A stretch of DNA of 64,000 nucleotides from Betaproteobacteria bacterium (GTDB lineage: Bacteria; Pseudomonadota; Gammaproteobacteria; Burkholderiales; Burkholderiaceae_C). The notes under the pieces are model-generated. The model ran no database searches, was not told where the DNA came from, and was given only the letters and a program-made list of their open reading frames with translations. Of the stretch, positions 51,911 to 60,053 are shown piece by piece (position 1 is the stretch's first letter; each line of letters opens with the position of its first letter). The stretch is taken from positions 372,001 through 436,000 of the forward strand of contig JADJWD010000007.1 in the NCBI GenBank assembly GCA_016716535.1, given 5' to 3'. The position numbers were made by a program, and so were the translations under genes.

Positions 51911-52930
51911 ATGCCCGTGGCCGTGCCGCGTGATGCCGCCACCGTCGTCGTCGTGCGCGACGGGCTGTCGTCCCCTGCTGCGCTGGAGGTGCTGCTGTTG
52001 CAGCGCGCCGAGCGCGGTGATCACAACAGCGGCGCCTGGGTGTTCCCAGGGGGGCTCGTCGATGCGGGTGACCGCGAGCACGAGGCGGACGGCGCGGACG
52101 GCACCGGCGCCTTCGTGCACGCCGCGCTGCGCGAGTGCTTCGAGGAGTGCGGCATCCTGCTGGCGCGCGACGCGGCCGGCGCGTGGCCGGTGCTGGGCGA
52201 GGCGGCGCTGCAAGAACTCGCCGCGCTGCGGCCGCAAGTGGCCGCGGGGCGTGTGGCGATCGAAGCGGTCTGCGCGCGCTGCGGGCTCGTGCCGGCGTTC
52301 GACACGCTGCACTTCATCGCGCACTGGCTGACGCCGGCCGGGCGCGCGAAGCGCTTCGACACGCGCTTCTTCGTCGCCGCGGTGCCGCGCGGGCAGGAGG
52401 CGCTGCACGACGCCGGCGAGACCACCGACCACATCTGGATGACGCCGGCCGAGGCGCTGGCCCCGGGGCACGCACGGCGCTTGATGACGCCGACGCGCGC
52501 GGTGTTGCAGACACTCGCCGCGTTCGACTCGACCGCCGCGCTGCGGGCCTGGACGGCGCAGCCGCGGCAGGTGCAGCGCATCCTGCCGCTGCTGGCGACG
52601 GACCATTCGGGCTTGCGGCCGGTGCTGCCCGGCGAGGCGGCCTACGACGAGGTCGGCAAGCTCGACCCCGAGGGCCGCGGCGAGGCGTGGTGCGTGTTGC
52701 GCGCCGGCGTCGAAGTGGCGCTCGGAGCGCGGCTCGTGCGCGTGGTCGATGACGCGGGGCGAAACGAGTACCGGATCGACGGTGTTCCCGTTACCGGACC
52801 CCAGCCGCGGCTCGTCGCCGAGGACCGCATCGTCGTCGAGGGCGAAGGCGGCGAGCTGCCGGAGGCGATGCGGGCGGCCGCCGCCTGGATCGCGCCGCGG
52901 CGGGGGTTCTTGCGGCGGGTCCGGGCCTGA
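51911..52930 (+). CDS. Long NUDIX hydrolase, NUDT19-like
   Basis: A 339-residue NUDIX protein. The box is present but expanded: GGLVDAGDRE..., a ~10-residue Asp/Gly/Ala insert, then AALRECFEECGILL carrying the RExxEExG core. Length and box expansion resemble NUDT19-type proteins, which hydrolyse CoA and acyl-CoA at the diphosphate. AGGGG lies 7 nt before the ATG. Its place between two acyl-CoA operons supports a CoA-related substrate, but this is inference. Confidence 0.85.
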   Translation: MPVAVPRDAATVVVVRDGLSSPAALEVLLLQRAERGDHNSGAWVFPGGLVDAGDREHEADGADGTGAFVHAALRECFEECGILLARDAAGAWPVLGEAALQELAALRPQVAAGRVAIEAVCARCGLVPAFDTLHFIAHWLTPAGRAKRFDTRFFVAAVPRGQEALHDAGETTDHIWMTPAEALAPGHARRLMTPTRAVLQTLAAFDSTAALRAWTAQPRQVQRILPLLATDHSGLRPVLPGEAAYDEVGKLDPEGRGEAWCVLRAGVEVALGARLVRVVDDAGRNEYRIDGVPVTGPQPRLVAEDRIVVEGEGGELPEAMRAAAAWIAPRRGFLRRVRA

Positions 52931-52939
52931 GCTGAAAGC

Positions 52940-53737
52940 TCAATCCCCGAACACCGGCTTCCTCTTCTCCACGAACGCGTTCACCGCCTCCACGTGCTGC
53001 GGCGTCTTGTGCGCCAGCGCCTGCAGGCCGGCCGACATCTCGAGCAGCGAAGGGAAGTCCAGCCGCTCGCCTTCGCGCAGCAGCTTCTTCGCCAGCCGCA
53101 GCGCCGCACCCGGGTTCTTCGCGATCTCGTCGGCCAGCGCTTCGGCTTCGGGCAGCAGCCGCTCGGGCGGCACGACGCGCGAGACCAGCCCGATGCGCAG
53201 CGCCTCGGCCGCGTCGATGCTGCGGCCGGTGAACGACAGCTCGGCGGCCATGCTCCTGCCGACCGCCCGCGGCAGCAGCCAGGCGCCGCCGTCGCCGGGA
53301 ATCAGGCCGACCTTGACGAAGCTCTCGGCGAACGTCGCGCGCTCGCTGGCGATGCGGATGTCGCACATCGTCGTCAGGTCGCAGCCGGCGCCGATGGCCG
53401 GGCCGTTGACGGCGCAGATCGCCGGCACTTCGAGCTGGTAGACGGCAAGCGCGAGCCGCTGCACGCCGCGGCGGTACCACTCGCGCAGCTCGGCCGGCGA
53501 CATGCCGAACATCGTCTGCATGTCCTTCAGGTCGCCGCCGGCCGAGAACGCCGGCCCGGCGCCGGTGAGGATGACGGCGCGCACCGACGCATCGGCGTTG
53601 ATGCGCGCGCAGGCGTCGGCGAACTCGGCCGCAGCCGTGTTGCCGGTGAGCACGTTGCGCGTGGCCGGCGAGTTCAGCGTCAGCGTGACGACGGGGCCGC
53701 GCTGGGTGTACAGGAGGAACGGGTCGGTGGTGCTCAT
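52940..53737 (-). CDS. Enoyl-CoA hydratase/isomerase (second)
   Basis: A 265-residue crotonase: VTLTLNSPATRNVLTGNTAAAEF, GAGPAFSAGGDLKDMQTMFG (oxyanion loop), VPAICAVNGPAIGAGCDLTTMCD and FAESFVKVGLIPGDGGAWLLPR. The glutamate expected in the second catalytic loop is replaced near GLIPGDGG, so isomerase or another crotonase activity is possible. Last gene of the seven-gene operon beginning with the CaiB transferase; it converges on the NUDIX gene with a 9-nt gap. Confidence 0.9.
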   Translation of the reverse strand: MSTTDPFLLYTQRGPVVTLTLNSPATRNVLTGNTAAAEFADACARINADASVRAVILTGAGPAFSAGGDLKDMQTMFGMSPAELREWYRRGVQRLALAVYQLEVPAICAVNGPAIGAGCDLTTMCDIRIASERATFAESFVKVGLIPGDGGAWLLPRAVGRSMAAELSFTGRSIDAAEALRIGLVSRVVPPERLLPEAEALADEIAKNPGAALRLAKKLLREGERLDFPSLLEMSAGLQALAHKTPQHVEAVNAFVEKRKPVFGD

Positions 53738-53766
53738 GCGGTGTGGCGTTAGGAAACGATGACGTC

Positions 53767-54561
53767 TCAGGGCGGCAGCAGCGCGCCGCGCATGAAGTCG
53801 AGAATCAGCGGCTCGTCGGACGCGAGCACCGCTTCCCCGAGCACGCGCTGCCACGCCAGCTCCGAGCCGTGCTCGGCGCGCCAGGCGTGCAGCCGCCGCG
53901 TGTAGAGCTGGAGGTCGAGCTCGGCGGTGATGCCGATTGCGCCGTGGATCGCGTGCGCCATCGGCGCGACGATCGCCGCGGCTTCGCTGGTGCGCGCCTT
54001 CGCGACGGCGGCGCGCAGGCGATCGGGGCGCAGGCGGCTCGCCTCGTCGTTCGCCTCGTCGTCTGCTGGCGCGTTCGTCTGGCACCCGATCTGCGCCGCC
54101 AGCCGCGCCGCCGTCACCTGCTCGGCCATCACCGCCAGCGGGTGCTGGATCGCCTGAAACTTGCCGATCGGCCGGCCGAATTGCACGCGCTGGTTCGCGA
54201 ACGTGACGCTCAGCTCGAGCACCCGCTCGAGCGCGCCGACGATCTGCGCCGCGGTGACGACGGCGGCCAGTTCACGTGGCAGCGCATCGCCTTGCGACAG
54301 CCCGAGCCCGCGCGCCGCCATCGTCGCCGCCAACGGCACCGGCACCGCGTGCCGCCCTTGCAGCATGAAGAGGTCGAACGCGTCGGCAAGGCCCAAGCCG
54401 GCGCCGCCGCGGCCCTCGGGCACCAGCGCGTCGAGATAGCCCGAGCCTTCGAGCGCACGCCACAACGGCTCGGCCGAGGCGCCTTGCTCGACGGCGCGTA
54501 CGAAGGCCGGCGGGCAGGCGTCCGCCAGCAGCCGGTCCAGCGATTGCGCAAACTCGTTCAT
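53767..54561 (-). CDS. Short acyl-CoA dehydrogenase-like protein lacking the middle domain
   Basis: Only 264 residues, about 100 fewer than usual. The N-terminal helical part (FAQSLDRLLADACPPAFVRAVEQG; ALVPEGRGGAGLGLADAFDL) leads almost directly into the C-terminal helical part (IVGALERVLELSVTFANQRVQFGRPIGKFQAIQHPLAVMAEQ; AIHGAIGITAELDLQLYTRRL, in segments). The central beta-domain with the usual TEP motif is absent. Its ATG overlaps the stop of the full-length dehydrogenase (TGATG), so the two may form a hetero-oligomer. Confidence 0.85.
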   Translation of the reverse strand: MNEFAQSLDRLLADACPPAFVRAVEQGASAEPLWRALEGSGYLDALVPEGRGGAGLGLADAFDLFMLQGRHAVPVPLAATMAARGLGLSQGDALPRELAAVVTAAQIVGALERVLELSVTFANQRVQFGRPIGKFQAIQHPLAVMAEQVTAARLAAQIGCQTNAPADDEANDEASRLRPDRLRAAVAKARTSEAAAIVAPMAHAIHGAIGITAELDLQLYTRRLHAWRAEHGSELAWQRVLGEAVLASDEPLILDFMRGALLPP

Positions 54562-55730
54562 CACCGCAACCCCAGCCCGCGCGCGATCATGCCGCGCAGC
54601 ACTTCGCGCGTGCCGCCGCGCAGCGAGAACGTCGGCGCGAAGTGCGTGATGTACGCGAGCGTGCGCTGCAGCTCGGCCGCCACCGGCTCGTCGCCCGCGC
54701 CCAGCAGGTCGGCAATCGCGATCGGCACGAACTGCTCGAACTCGGTGCCGAGGTCCTTGACGAGCGCCGCCTCGGTGGCCGGGCTCTCGCCGGCGGCAAG
54801 CCGCGCCGTCACCGCCAGCGACATCGAGCGCAGCGCCGCGAGGTGCGCCGCAAGCCGCCCGGCGAGCGCAACGGCCGCGTCGTCTGTGCGGCCGCCTGAG
54901 CCTTGGGCACGCGCTTGCGCACGCAAGTGCGCCAGCCACGCATCGACGAGCACGATGCTCGAGTAGATCCGCTCGGGCCCGCTGCGCTCGAACGCGAGTT
55001 CCGCCGTCACCTGCTGCCAGCCGGCGCCCTCGTCGCCGACGAGCGCGTCCTCGGGCAGCTCGACGTCGTCGAAGAACACCTCGCAGAAGTGGCTGTCGCC
55101 GGTGAGGTCGCGGATCGGCCGGATCGTGATGCCGGGCGTCTTCAGGTCGAAGATCAGCTGCGACAGGCCCTTCTGCCGGTCCTCGGGCTGGCCCGAGGTG
55201 CGCACGAGCGCGATCATGAAATGGCAGTGGTCGCCGTTGGTCGTCCAGATCTTCTGGCCGTTCAGCCGCCAGCCGCTCGCGGTGCGCACGGCGCGCGTGC
55301 GCACGCTCGCGAGGTCCGAGCCTGCCTGCGGCTCGCTCATGCCGATGGCGAAGAACGATTCGCCGCGGCAGATGCGCGGCACGTGCAAACGCTTCTGCGC
55401 CTCGCTGCCGAAGCGCAGCAGCATCGGCGCGCTCTGGCGTTCGGCGATCCAGTGCGCCGACACCGGCGCGCCGCGCGCGAGCAGTTCCTCCACCAGCACG
55501 AAGCGCGCGAACGCGTCGCGCCCGCCGCCGCCGTACTCGGCCGGCAGCGCCAGGCCGATCCAGCCGCGCCGGCCGAGCTCGCGGCTGAACGCCGCGTCGA
55601 AGCCGAGCCACGAGCGCGCGCGGCGGTCGGCCGGCATGCCGGCCAGCGCCTCGTCGAGGAAGGCGCGCACCGGCGCGCGCAACGCCTCGGCTTCGGGCGG
55701 CAGACGAGTCAGCTCGAGCGCGCCGATCAC
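54561..55730 (-). CDS. Acyl-CoA dehydrogenase (full length)
   Basis: A 389-residue acyl-CoA dehydrogenase: GLALPAEYGGGGRDAFARFVLVEE, FAIGMSEPQAGSDLASVRTRAVR, GWRLNGQKIWTTNGDHCHFMIALVR and the C-terminal FSLRGGTREVLRGMIARGLGL. All three domains are present. The C-terminus with GTREVLRGMIARGLG is the type seen in steroid, terpenoid or aromatic-acid dehydrogenase pairs. It lies 24 nt after dctP and is coupled to the short dehydrogenase gene. Confidence 0.93.
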   Translation of the reverse strand: MIGALELTRLPPEAEALRAPVRAFLDEALAGMPADRRARSWLGFDAAFSRELGRRGWIGLALPAEYGGGGRDAFARFVLVEELLARGAPVSAHWIAERQSAPMLLRFGSEAQKRLHVPRICRGESFFAIGMSEPQAGSDLASVRTRAVRTASGWRLNGQKIWTTNGDHCHFMIALVRTSGQPEDRQKGLSQLIFDLKTPGITIRPIRDLTGDSHFCEVFFDDVELPEDALVGDEGAGWQQVTAELAFERSGPERIYSSIVLVDAWLAHLRAQARAQGSGGRTDDAAVALAGRLAAHLAALRSMSLAVTARLAAGESPATEAALVKDLGTEFEQFVPIAIADLLGAGDEPVAAELQRTLAYITHFAPTFSLRGGTREVLRGMIARGLGLR

Positions 55731-55754
55731 CGCGGGGCCTCCCGAAGACCCTGC

Positions 55755-56786
55755 CTACTTGCCCGCCAGCCCCGCCTTGAAGGCGTTGAGCACCTCGGTG
55801 CCGCCCTTGCCGCGGCGGTCGAGGTTCTGCGCCCATTCGGTGGCCACTTCGGCGGCAGCGGCTTCGAGCGCGGCCTGGTCGGCCTTGGCCAGCGGCGTCA
55901 GCTTCACGCCGGCCGTCTTCGTCTTCTCGATGTCGCCGGCCTCGTCGCGCTCGACCTGCTTGCACACGCTTTTGGTCAGCTCCTCGCCCATCGCCATCAG
56001 GTCCTTCTGCAGCGGCGCCGGCAGCGACTGGAAGCGCTTCTCGCTGATCACCCAGTTGGCGACGAACGAGCCGAAGTTCGAGCCGATGGTGCCGGTCTTC
56101 GAGAGCTTGTCGATCTCGTACGGCGCGAGGCTGTTGAACGGGAACAGCACGCCGTCGATCGTGCCGCGCGACAGCGACTCGTAGACCTCGGGCGTGGGCA
56201 TCAGCACCGGCACGGCCTTCAGCTTCTTCAGCAGCAGTTCCTTGGCCGAACCCGAGGCGCGGATCTTCATGCCCTCGATCTCCTTCAGGCTCGCGAAGGG
56301 CTTGCGCGTGATCACCTGGTACGGCGGCAGCACGATCGTGAAGACGAGGCGCACGCCGTTGGGCGCGAACTCCTTCTTGTCGAGCAGGCCGCCGGGCTTG
56401 GCGAGGTTGAAGTACGCAAGCGTCGCCTGGCACGAGCCCTGGAAGGCGAGCGGCAGCTCCGAGACGACCGAGGTCGGCATCTTGTCGGAGACGAAGCCCG
56501 GCGCGACGTAGGCGATGTCGATCAGCCCCGACTGCGTCAGCGACAGGAAGTCCTTCGCCTTGCCCATCTGCTCGGCCGGGTAGTACTCGAACTCGAAGCC
56601 CTTCGCCGCGGGGTTGGCCTTCAGCCGCTCCATCATCGGCGTCGTGAAGTACTTCGGCAGGTAGTGGCCGACCGGGAACGAGTCGGCGATCTTGATCTTC
56701 GTCGCCTGCGCGGCGGCGGGGCCGGCAGCAGCGAACAGCGCCGCGGCAGCGGCAGCGGCAACGAGCGAAATGCGCGAGCGGTTCAT
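55755..56786 (-). CDS. dctP: TRAP transporter substrate-binding protein (DctP family)
   Basis: A 343-residue periplasmic receptor with a signal ending GPAAAQA. DctP features: IKIADSFPVGHYLPKYFTTPMMERL, EYYPAEQMGKAKDFLSLTQSGLIDIAYVAPGF, the anchor region LKEIEGMKIRASG and TPEVYESLSRGTIDGVLFPFNSL. TRAP receptors bind organic acids and deliver them to the DctQM permease in a sodium-driven system. It lies 29 nt downstream of dctM. Confidence 0.94.
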   Translation of the reverse strand: MNRSRISLVAAAAAAALFAAAGPAAAQATKIKIADSFPVGHYLPKYFTTPMMERLKANPAAKGFEFEYYPAEQMGKAKDFLSLTQSGLIDIAYVAPGFVSDKMPTSVVSELPLAFQGSCQATLAYFNLAKPGGLLDKKEFAPNGVRLVFTIVLPPYQVITRKPFASLKEIEGMKIRASGSAKELLLKKLKAVPVLMPTPEVYESLSRGTIDGVLFPFNSLAPYEIDKLSKTGTIGSNFGSFVANWVISEKRFQSLPAPLQKDLMAMGEELTKSVCKQVERDEAGDIEKTKTAGVKLTPLAKADQAALEAAAAEVATEWAQNLDRRGKGGTEVLNAFKAGLAGK

Positions 56787-56815
56787 CGAGTGTCTCCTCA
56801 CTGTGGAACGGTGGA

Positions 56816-58105
56816 TCAAGGCGCCATCTGCGAAGGCAGCCAGAGGATGATCTGCGGGAAGGCCACGAGCACCGCGACGAGCAGGAGGTGGCTGAGGACG
56901 TGCGGCCAGACGCCGCCGAAGATCTCGCCGAGCGGCCGCTTCGCGTAGCGCGCGACGACGAAGACGTTGAGCCCGACCGGCGGCGTGACGAGGCCGACCT
57001 CGGCCATCAGGACGATGACGACGCCGAACCACACCGGGTCGAAGCCGAGCGACTTGATGACCGGCAGCACGATCGGCACCGTCAGGATCAGGATCGCCAC
57101 CTGGTCCATCAGGCAGCCAAGCACGAGATAGCCGAAGAGAATCAGCGCCAGCACGACCCAGCGCGACACCTCGAGCGTGTTGATCCACGCCACCAGCGCC
57201 TGCGTGCTCTGCGTCAAGGTGAAGAAGTAGCCGAAGACCTTGGCGCAGACGATGATCATGATGATCATGCAGCTCGCGTGCGCGGCATGCACGAGCGCGC
57301 GGCTGAGCGCGGCGGGCGTGACCTTGCGTTCCCACAGCGCAATGAGGAAGGCGCCGAACGCACCCAGGCCCGACGCCTCCGTCGGCGTGGCGATGCCGGT
57401 GTAGATGACGCCGGTGACGGCCATGAAGAGGAACACCATCGGCCCGACGACGCGCAGCGCCGCGAGCTTCTGCCCGAGCGTGTAGGCCTGGCCGCGCGGC
57501 GCCGCAGCGGGGTTGATCGCCACCAGCACCCACACGGTGCCCATGATCACCGCGGTGACAAGGATGCCCGGGATGACGCCGCCGACGAGCAGCGCGCTGA
57601 TGCTCACGTCGGCGATGATCCCGTACAGCACGAGGGCGATCGACGGCGGGATCAGCATCGCCAGCGTGCCCGAAATCGCGACGACGCCGCCGGCGAGCTT
57701 CGGCTCGTAGCCTTGCCGCAGCATCGCCGGCATCGTCGTCGAGGACAGCGTCGCCGCCGACGCGGTGCTCGAGCCCGAGATCGCGCCGAAGCCGGCACCG
57801 GCCAGCGCCGTGGCCATCGCCAGCCCGCCCGGCACGCGGCCCGCCCAGGTGGCGGCAGCCTTGAAGAGGTTGTCGGCGACGCCGCTCATGATGACGAACT
57901 CGGCCATCAGGATGAACAGCGGCACCGAGATGAGCTCGTACGACGACGCGGTCGACAGCGGCGCGGTCGACAACACGCCGGCCACCGCGTCGAGCCCGCC
58001 GACGAGCAGGAGGCCGAGCGAGCCGGTGAACGCGAGCGTGAACGCCACCGGCATGCCGATGGCGAGCAGGCTGAACAGCAGCGCGACGACGATGGCGGCG
58101 GTCAT
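56816..58105 (-). CDS. dctM: TRAP transporter large permease (DctM)
   Basis: A 429-residue inner-membrane protein with about twelve hydrophobic segments. Family text: IGMPVAFTLAFTGSLGLLLVGG, GAGFGAISGSSTASAATLSSTTMPAMLRQGYEP, SGTLAMLIPPSIALVLYGIIADVS and LVTPPVGLNVFVVARYA. It forms the transport channel with DctQ. Its ATG overlaps the dctQ stop (ATGA). Confidence 0.95.
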   Translation of the reverse strand: MTAAIVVALLFSLLAIGMPVAFTLAFTGSLGLLLVGGLDAVAGVLSTAPLSTASSYELISVPLFILMAEFVIMSGVADNLFKAAATWAGRVPGGLAMATALAGAGFGAISGSSTASAATLSSTTMPAMLRQGYEPKLAGGVVAISGTLAMLIPPSIALVLYGIIADVSISALLVGGVIPGILVTAVIMGTVWVLVAINPAAAPRGQAYTLGQKLAALRVVGPMVFLFMAVTGVIYTGIATPTEASGLGAFGAFLIALWERKVTPAALSRALVHAAHASCMIIMIIVCAKVFGYFFTLTQSTQALVAWINTLEVSRWVVLALILFGYLVLGCLMDQVAILILTVPIVLPVIKSLGFDPVWFGVVIVLMAEVGLVTPPVGLNVFVVARYAKRPLGEIFGGVWPHVLSHLLLVAVLVAFPQIILWLPSQMAP

Positions 58106-58695
58106 TCGGCGCCGACCTCCGTGCCCGAGATCGGCGGCAGTTCCTTGAAGCGCCGGCCGGTAGCGAGCGTGCCGATGTAGCCCGCGGCGTGCAGCGCCAG
58201 CCGCAGCGTCAGCATGCCGAAGCCGATCGGGAAGACGATGCTCACCGTCCACGACGGCACCGCGAGGCCGCTGCTCGCCTCGGCCGCGGTGCGCAGGTCG
58301 ACGAGCGTCTTGCCGGCCGCGAGCCACGTGGCGTAGGCGAACACCGGCACGGCGAACGTCATCGCGATCGCCTCGAAGACGTAGCGCGTGCGTCGCTGCA
58401 CGTAGTTGTGCAGGATGTCGACGGCGACGTGTGAATGCGCCTTCAGCGCGTGCGACACCGTCATGAAGAAGAGGCCCGGCATCAGGTAGTTGTTGATGAC
58501 CTCGTACGACCAGGCGATCGGCGCGTTGAAGAGGTAGCGGCGGCCGACGTCGGCGACGACAAGGCACATCAGCGTGAACAGCATCGTGCAGCCGATCGCC
58601 ACGAGCACGCCGTCGATCGCATCGATCGCGCGGCGCAGGCGCCGGTAGAAGGCCGGCGCTTCGGAGGTGGTGACGGTGTTCGTCGCCGTGCTCAC
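58102..58695 (-). CDS. dctQ: TRAP transporter small permease (DctQ)
   Basis: A 197-residue protein with four predicted membrane segments and DctQ text: IDAIDGVLVAIGCTMLFTLMCLVVADVGRRYLFNAPIAWSYEVINNYLMPGL (in segments) and AHSHVAVDILHNY. The GTG start overlaps the CaiB stop as GTGA. DctQ bridges or stabilises DctM in TRAP systems. Confidence 0.92.
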   Translation of the reverse strand: MSTATNTVTTSEAPAFYRRLRRAIDAIDGVLVAIGCTMLFTLMCLVVADVGRRYLFNAPIAWSYEVINNYLMPGLFFMTVSHALKAHSHVAVDILHNYVQRRTRYVFEAIAMTFAVPVFAYATWLAAGKTLVDLRTAAEASSGLAVPSWTVSIVFPIGFGMLTLRLALHAAGYIGTLATGRRFKELPPISGTEVGAE

Positions 58696-59891
58696 GCTGC
58701 CTCCCGCGCCACGCCAGCTTCGATCAGCCGGCCGATCTCGGGCGCGGCGAAGCCCGCTTCGCGCAGCACCTCGGCGGTGTGTTCACCGAGCCGTGGCGCG
58801 AGGCGCGCCGGCCCCGGCTCATGCACCTGCCAGCGCGGCCCCGGCTGCATCGAGCGGATCGTGCCTTCGCTCGGATGATCGACCGTCTGGAAGAAGCCGG
58901 TGGCGGCGAGGTGCGGGTCGGCGAGGATGCTGTGCAGGTCGTGCATCGGCATGCACGGCACGTCGGCCGCTTCGAGCAGTTGCATCCACTCGGCCGTCGT
59001 GCGCTGCTCGAAGACGCTGGCGAGCCAGCCGTAGACGTGGTCGATGTGGCGCGAGCGCACGGCAAAGGTCGCGAAGCGCGGGTCTTCCTGCAGCAGCGAC
59101 TCGCGGCCGATGCCTTTGAGGAAACCTTCCCACTGCTTGTCGTTGTAGACGAGCGCGCAGATGTGGCCGTCCTGCGTGCGGTAGGGCCGCCGCTCGGGCG
59201 AGAGCTGGCGCGGGTAGCCGCCTTCATCGAGCGGCGGCTCGAAGGTCAGGCCGCCGAGGTGGTCGCCGAGCACGAAGGCGACCATCGTCTCGAACATCGG
59301 GATGTCGACGCGGTCGCCGCGGCCGGTGCGCTGGCGCGCGACGAGGCTGGCGAGGATCGCACCGACCGCCGTCTGGCCGACGATGCGGTCGGCCACCGCC
59401 GTGGGCACGTAGCGCGGCACGCCGCCCGAGGCGCGCGCGATCAGGTGCGGCAGCGCCGCCGCGCCCTGGATCAGGTCGTCGTAGGCGGGCCGCGCGGCGT
59501 AAGGCCCGTCCTGCCCGAAGCCGAAGAGGCCGGCGTAGACGAGGCGCGGGTTGACCGCGGCGACGCTGTCGTAGTCGAGCCCCAGCCGCGCCATCGCCTG
59601 CGGGCGCACGTTGTACATCAGCACGTCGGCGCCTTCGAGCAGACGCTTCAGCGCCTGCACGCCTTCGGGGCGCTTCAGGTCGAGGACGACGCTGCGCTTG
59701 TTGCGGTTGGCGTTCAGGAAGATCGGGCCCATGCCATCGTGGCGCGCCGGGCCGATCTGGCGCACGAGGTCGCCGGCCGGCGCCTCGACCTTGATGACGT
59801 CGGCGCCCATGTCCCCGAGCGCCTGCGAGGCGAACGGGCCCATCAGCACCGAAGTCATGTCGATGATGCGTGTGCCGTGCAGCGGTCCCAT
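58692..59891 (-). CDS. CaiB/BaiF-family CoA-transferase
   Basis: A 399-residue class III CoA-transferase: GTRIIDMTSVLMGPFASQALGDMGADVIKVEAPAGD, FLNANRNKRSVVLDLKRPEG, ADVLMYNVRPQAMARLGLDYD and the catalytic-region GFGQDGPYAARPAYDDLIQG, where the aspartate of YDDLIQG matches the family nucleophile. It probably converts the acid imported by the TRAP system into a CoA thioester. First gene of a seven-gene minus-strand operon; it diverges from the MFS-IclR pair. Confidence 0.94.
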   Translation of the reverse strand: MGPLHGTRIIDMTSVLMGPFASQALGDMGADVIKVEAPAGDLVRQIGPARHDGMGPIFLNANRNKRSVVLDLKRPEGVQALKRLLEGADVLMYNVRPQAMARLGLDYDSVAAVNPRLVYAGLFGFGQDGPYAARPAYDDLIQGAAALPHLIARASGGVPRYVPTAVADRIVGQTAVGAILASLVARQRTGRGDRVDIPMFETMVAFVLGDHLGGLTFEPPLDEGGYPRQLSPERRPYRTQDGHICALVYNDKQWEGFLKGIGRESLLQEDPRFATFAVRSRHIDHVYGWLASVFEQRTTAEWMQLLEAADVPCMPMHDLHSILADPHLAATGFFQTVDHPSEGTIRSMQPGPRWQVHEPGPARLAPRLGEHTAEVLREAGFAAPEIGRLIEAGVAREAA

Positions 59892-59915
59892 GGCTGCCGC
59901 GACTATTCATGAGCG

Positions 59916-59930
59916 TGGACAATTCATCCA
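59916..59930. promoter_or_regulatory. Candidate operator between CaiB operon and MFS-IclR operon
   Basis: TGGACAATTCATCCA has 4-bp inverted arms TGGA/TCCA and an AT-rich centre in an otherwise GC-rich region. It is 25 nt upstream of the CaiB start. IclR-family sites are often short palindromes of this size, and an IclR gene is in the facing operon, but the match is weak. Confidence 0.35.
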
Positions 59931-60053
59931 TAGGGGAAACCACATTTCCGACCGCCGGGCCCCCGTGTCAGGCTAGGCACCGCCCGAGCCACCGAGGGAG
60001 CGAGGGCGCGGCAGCACCGGCCGCGGCGGCCGCCCCTGTTCACGAGCACGCAC

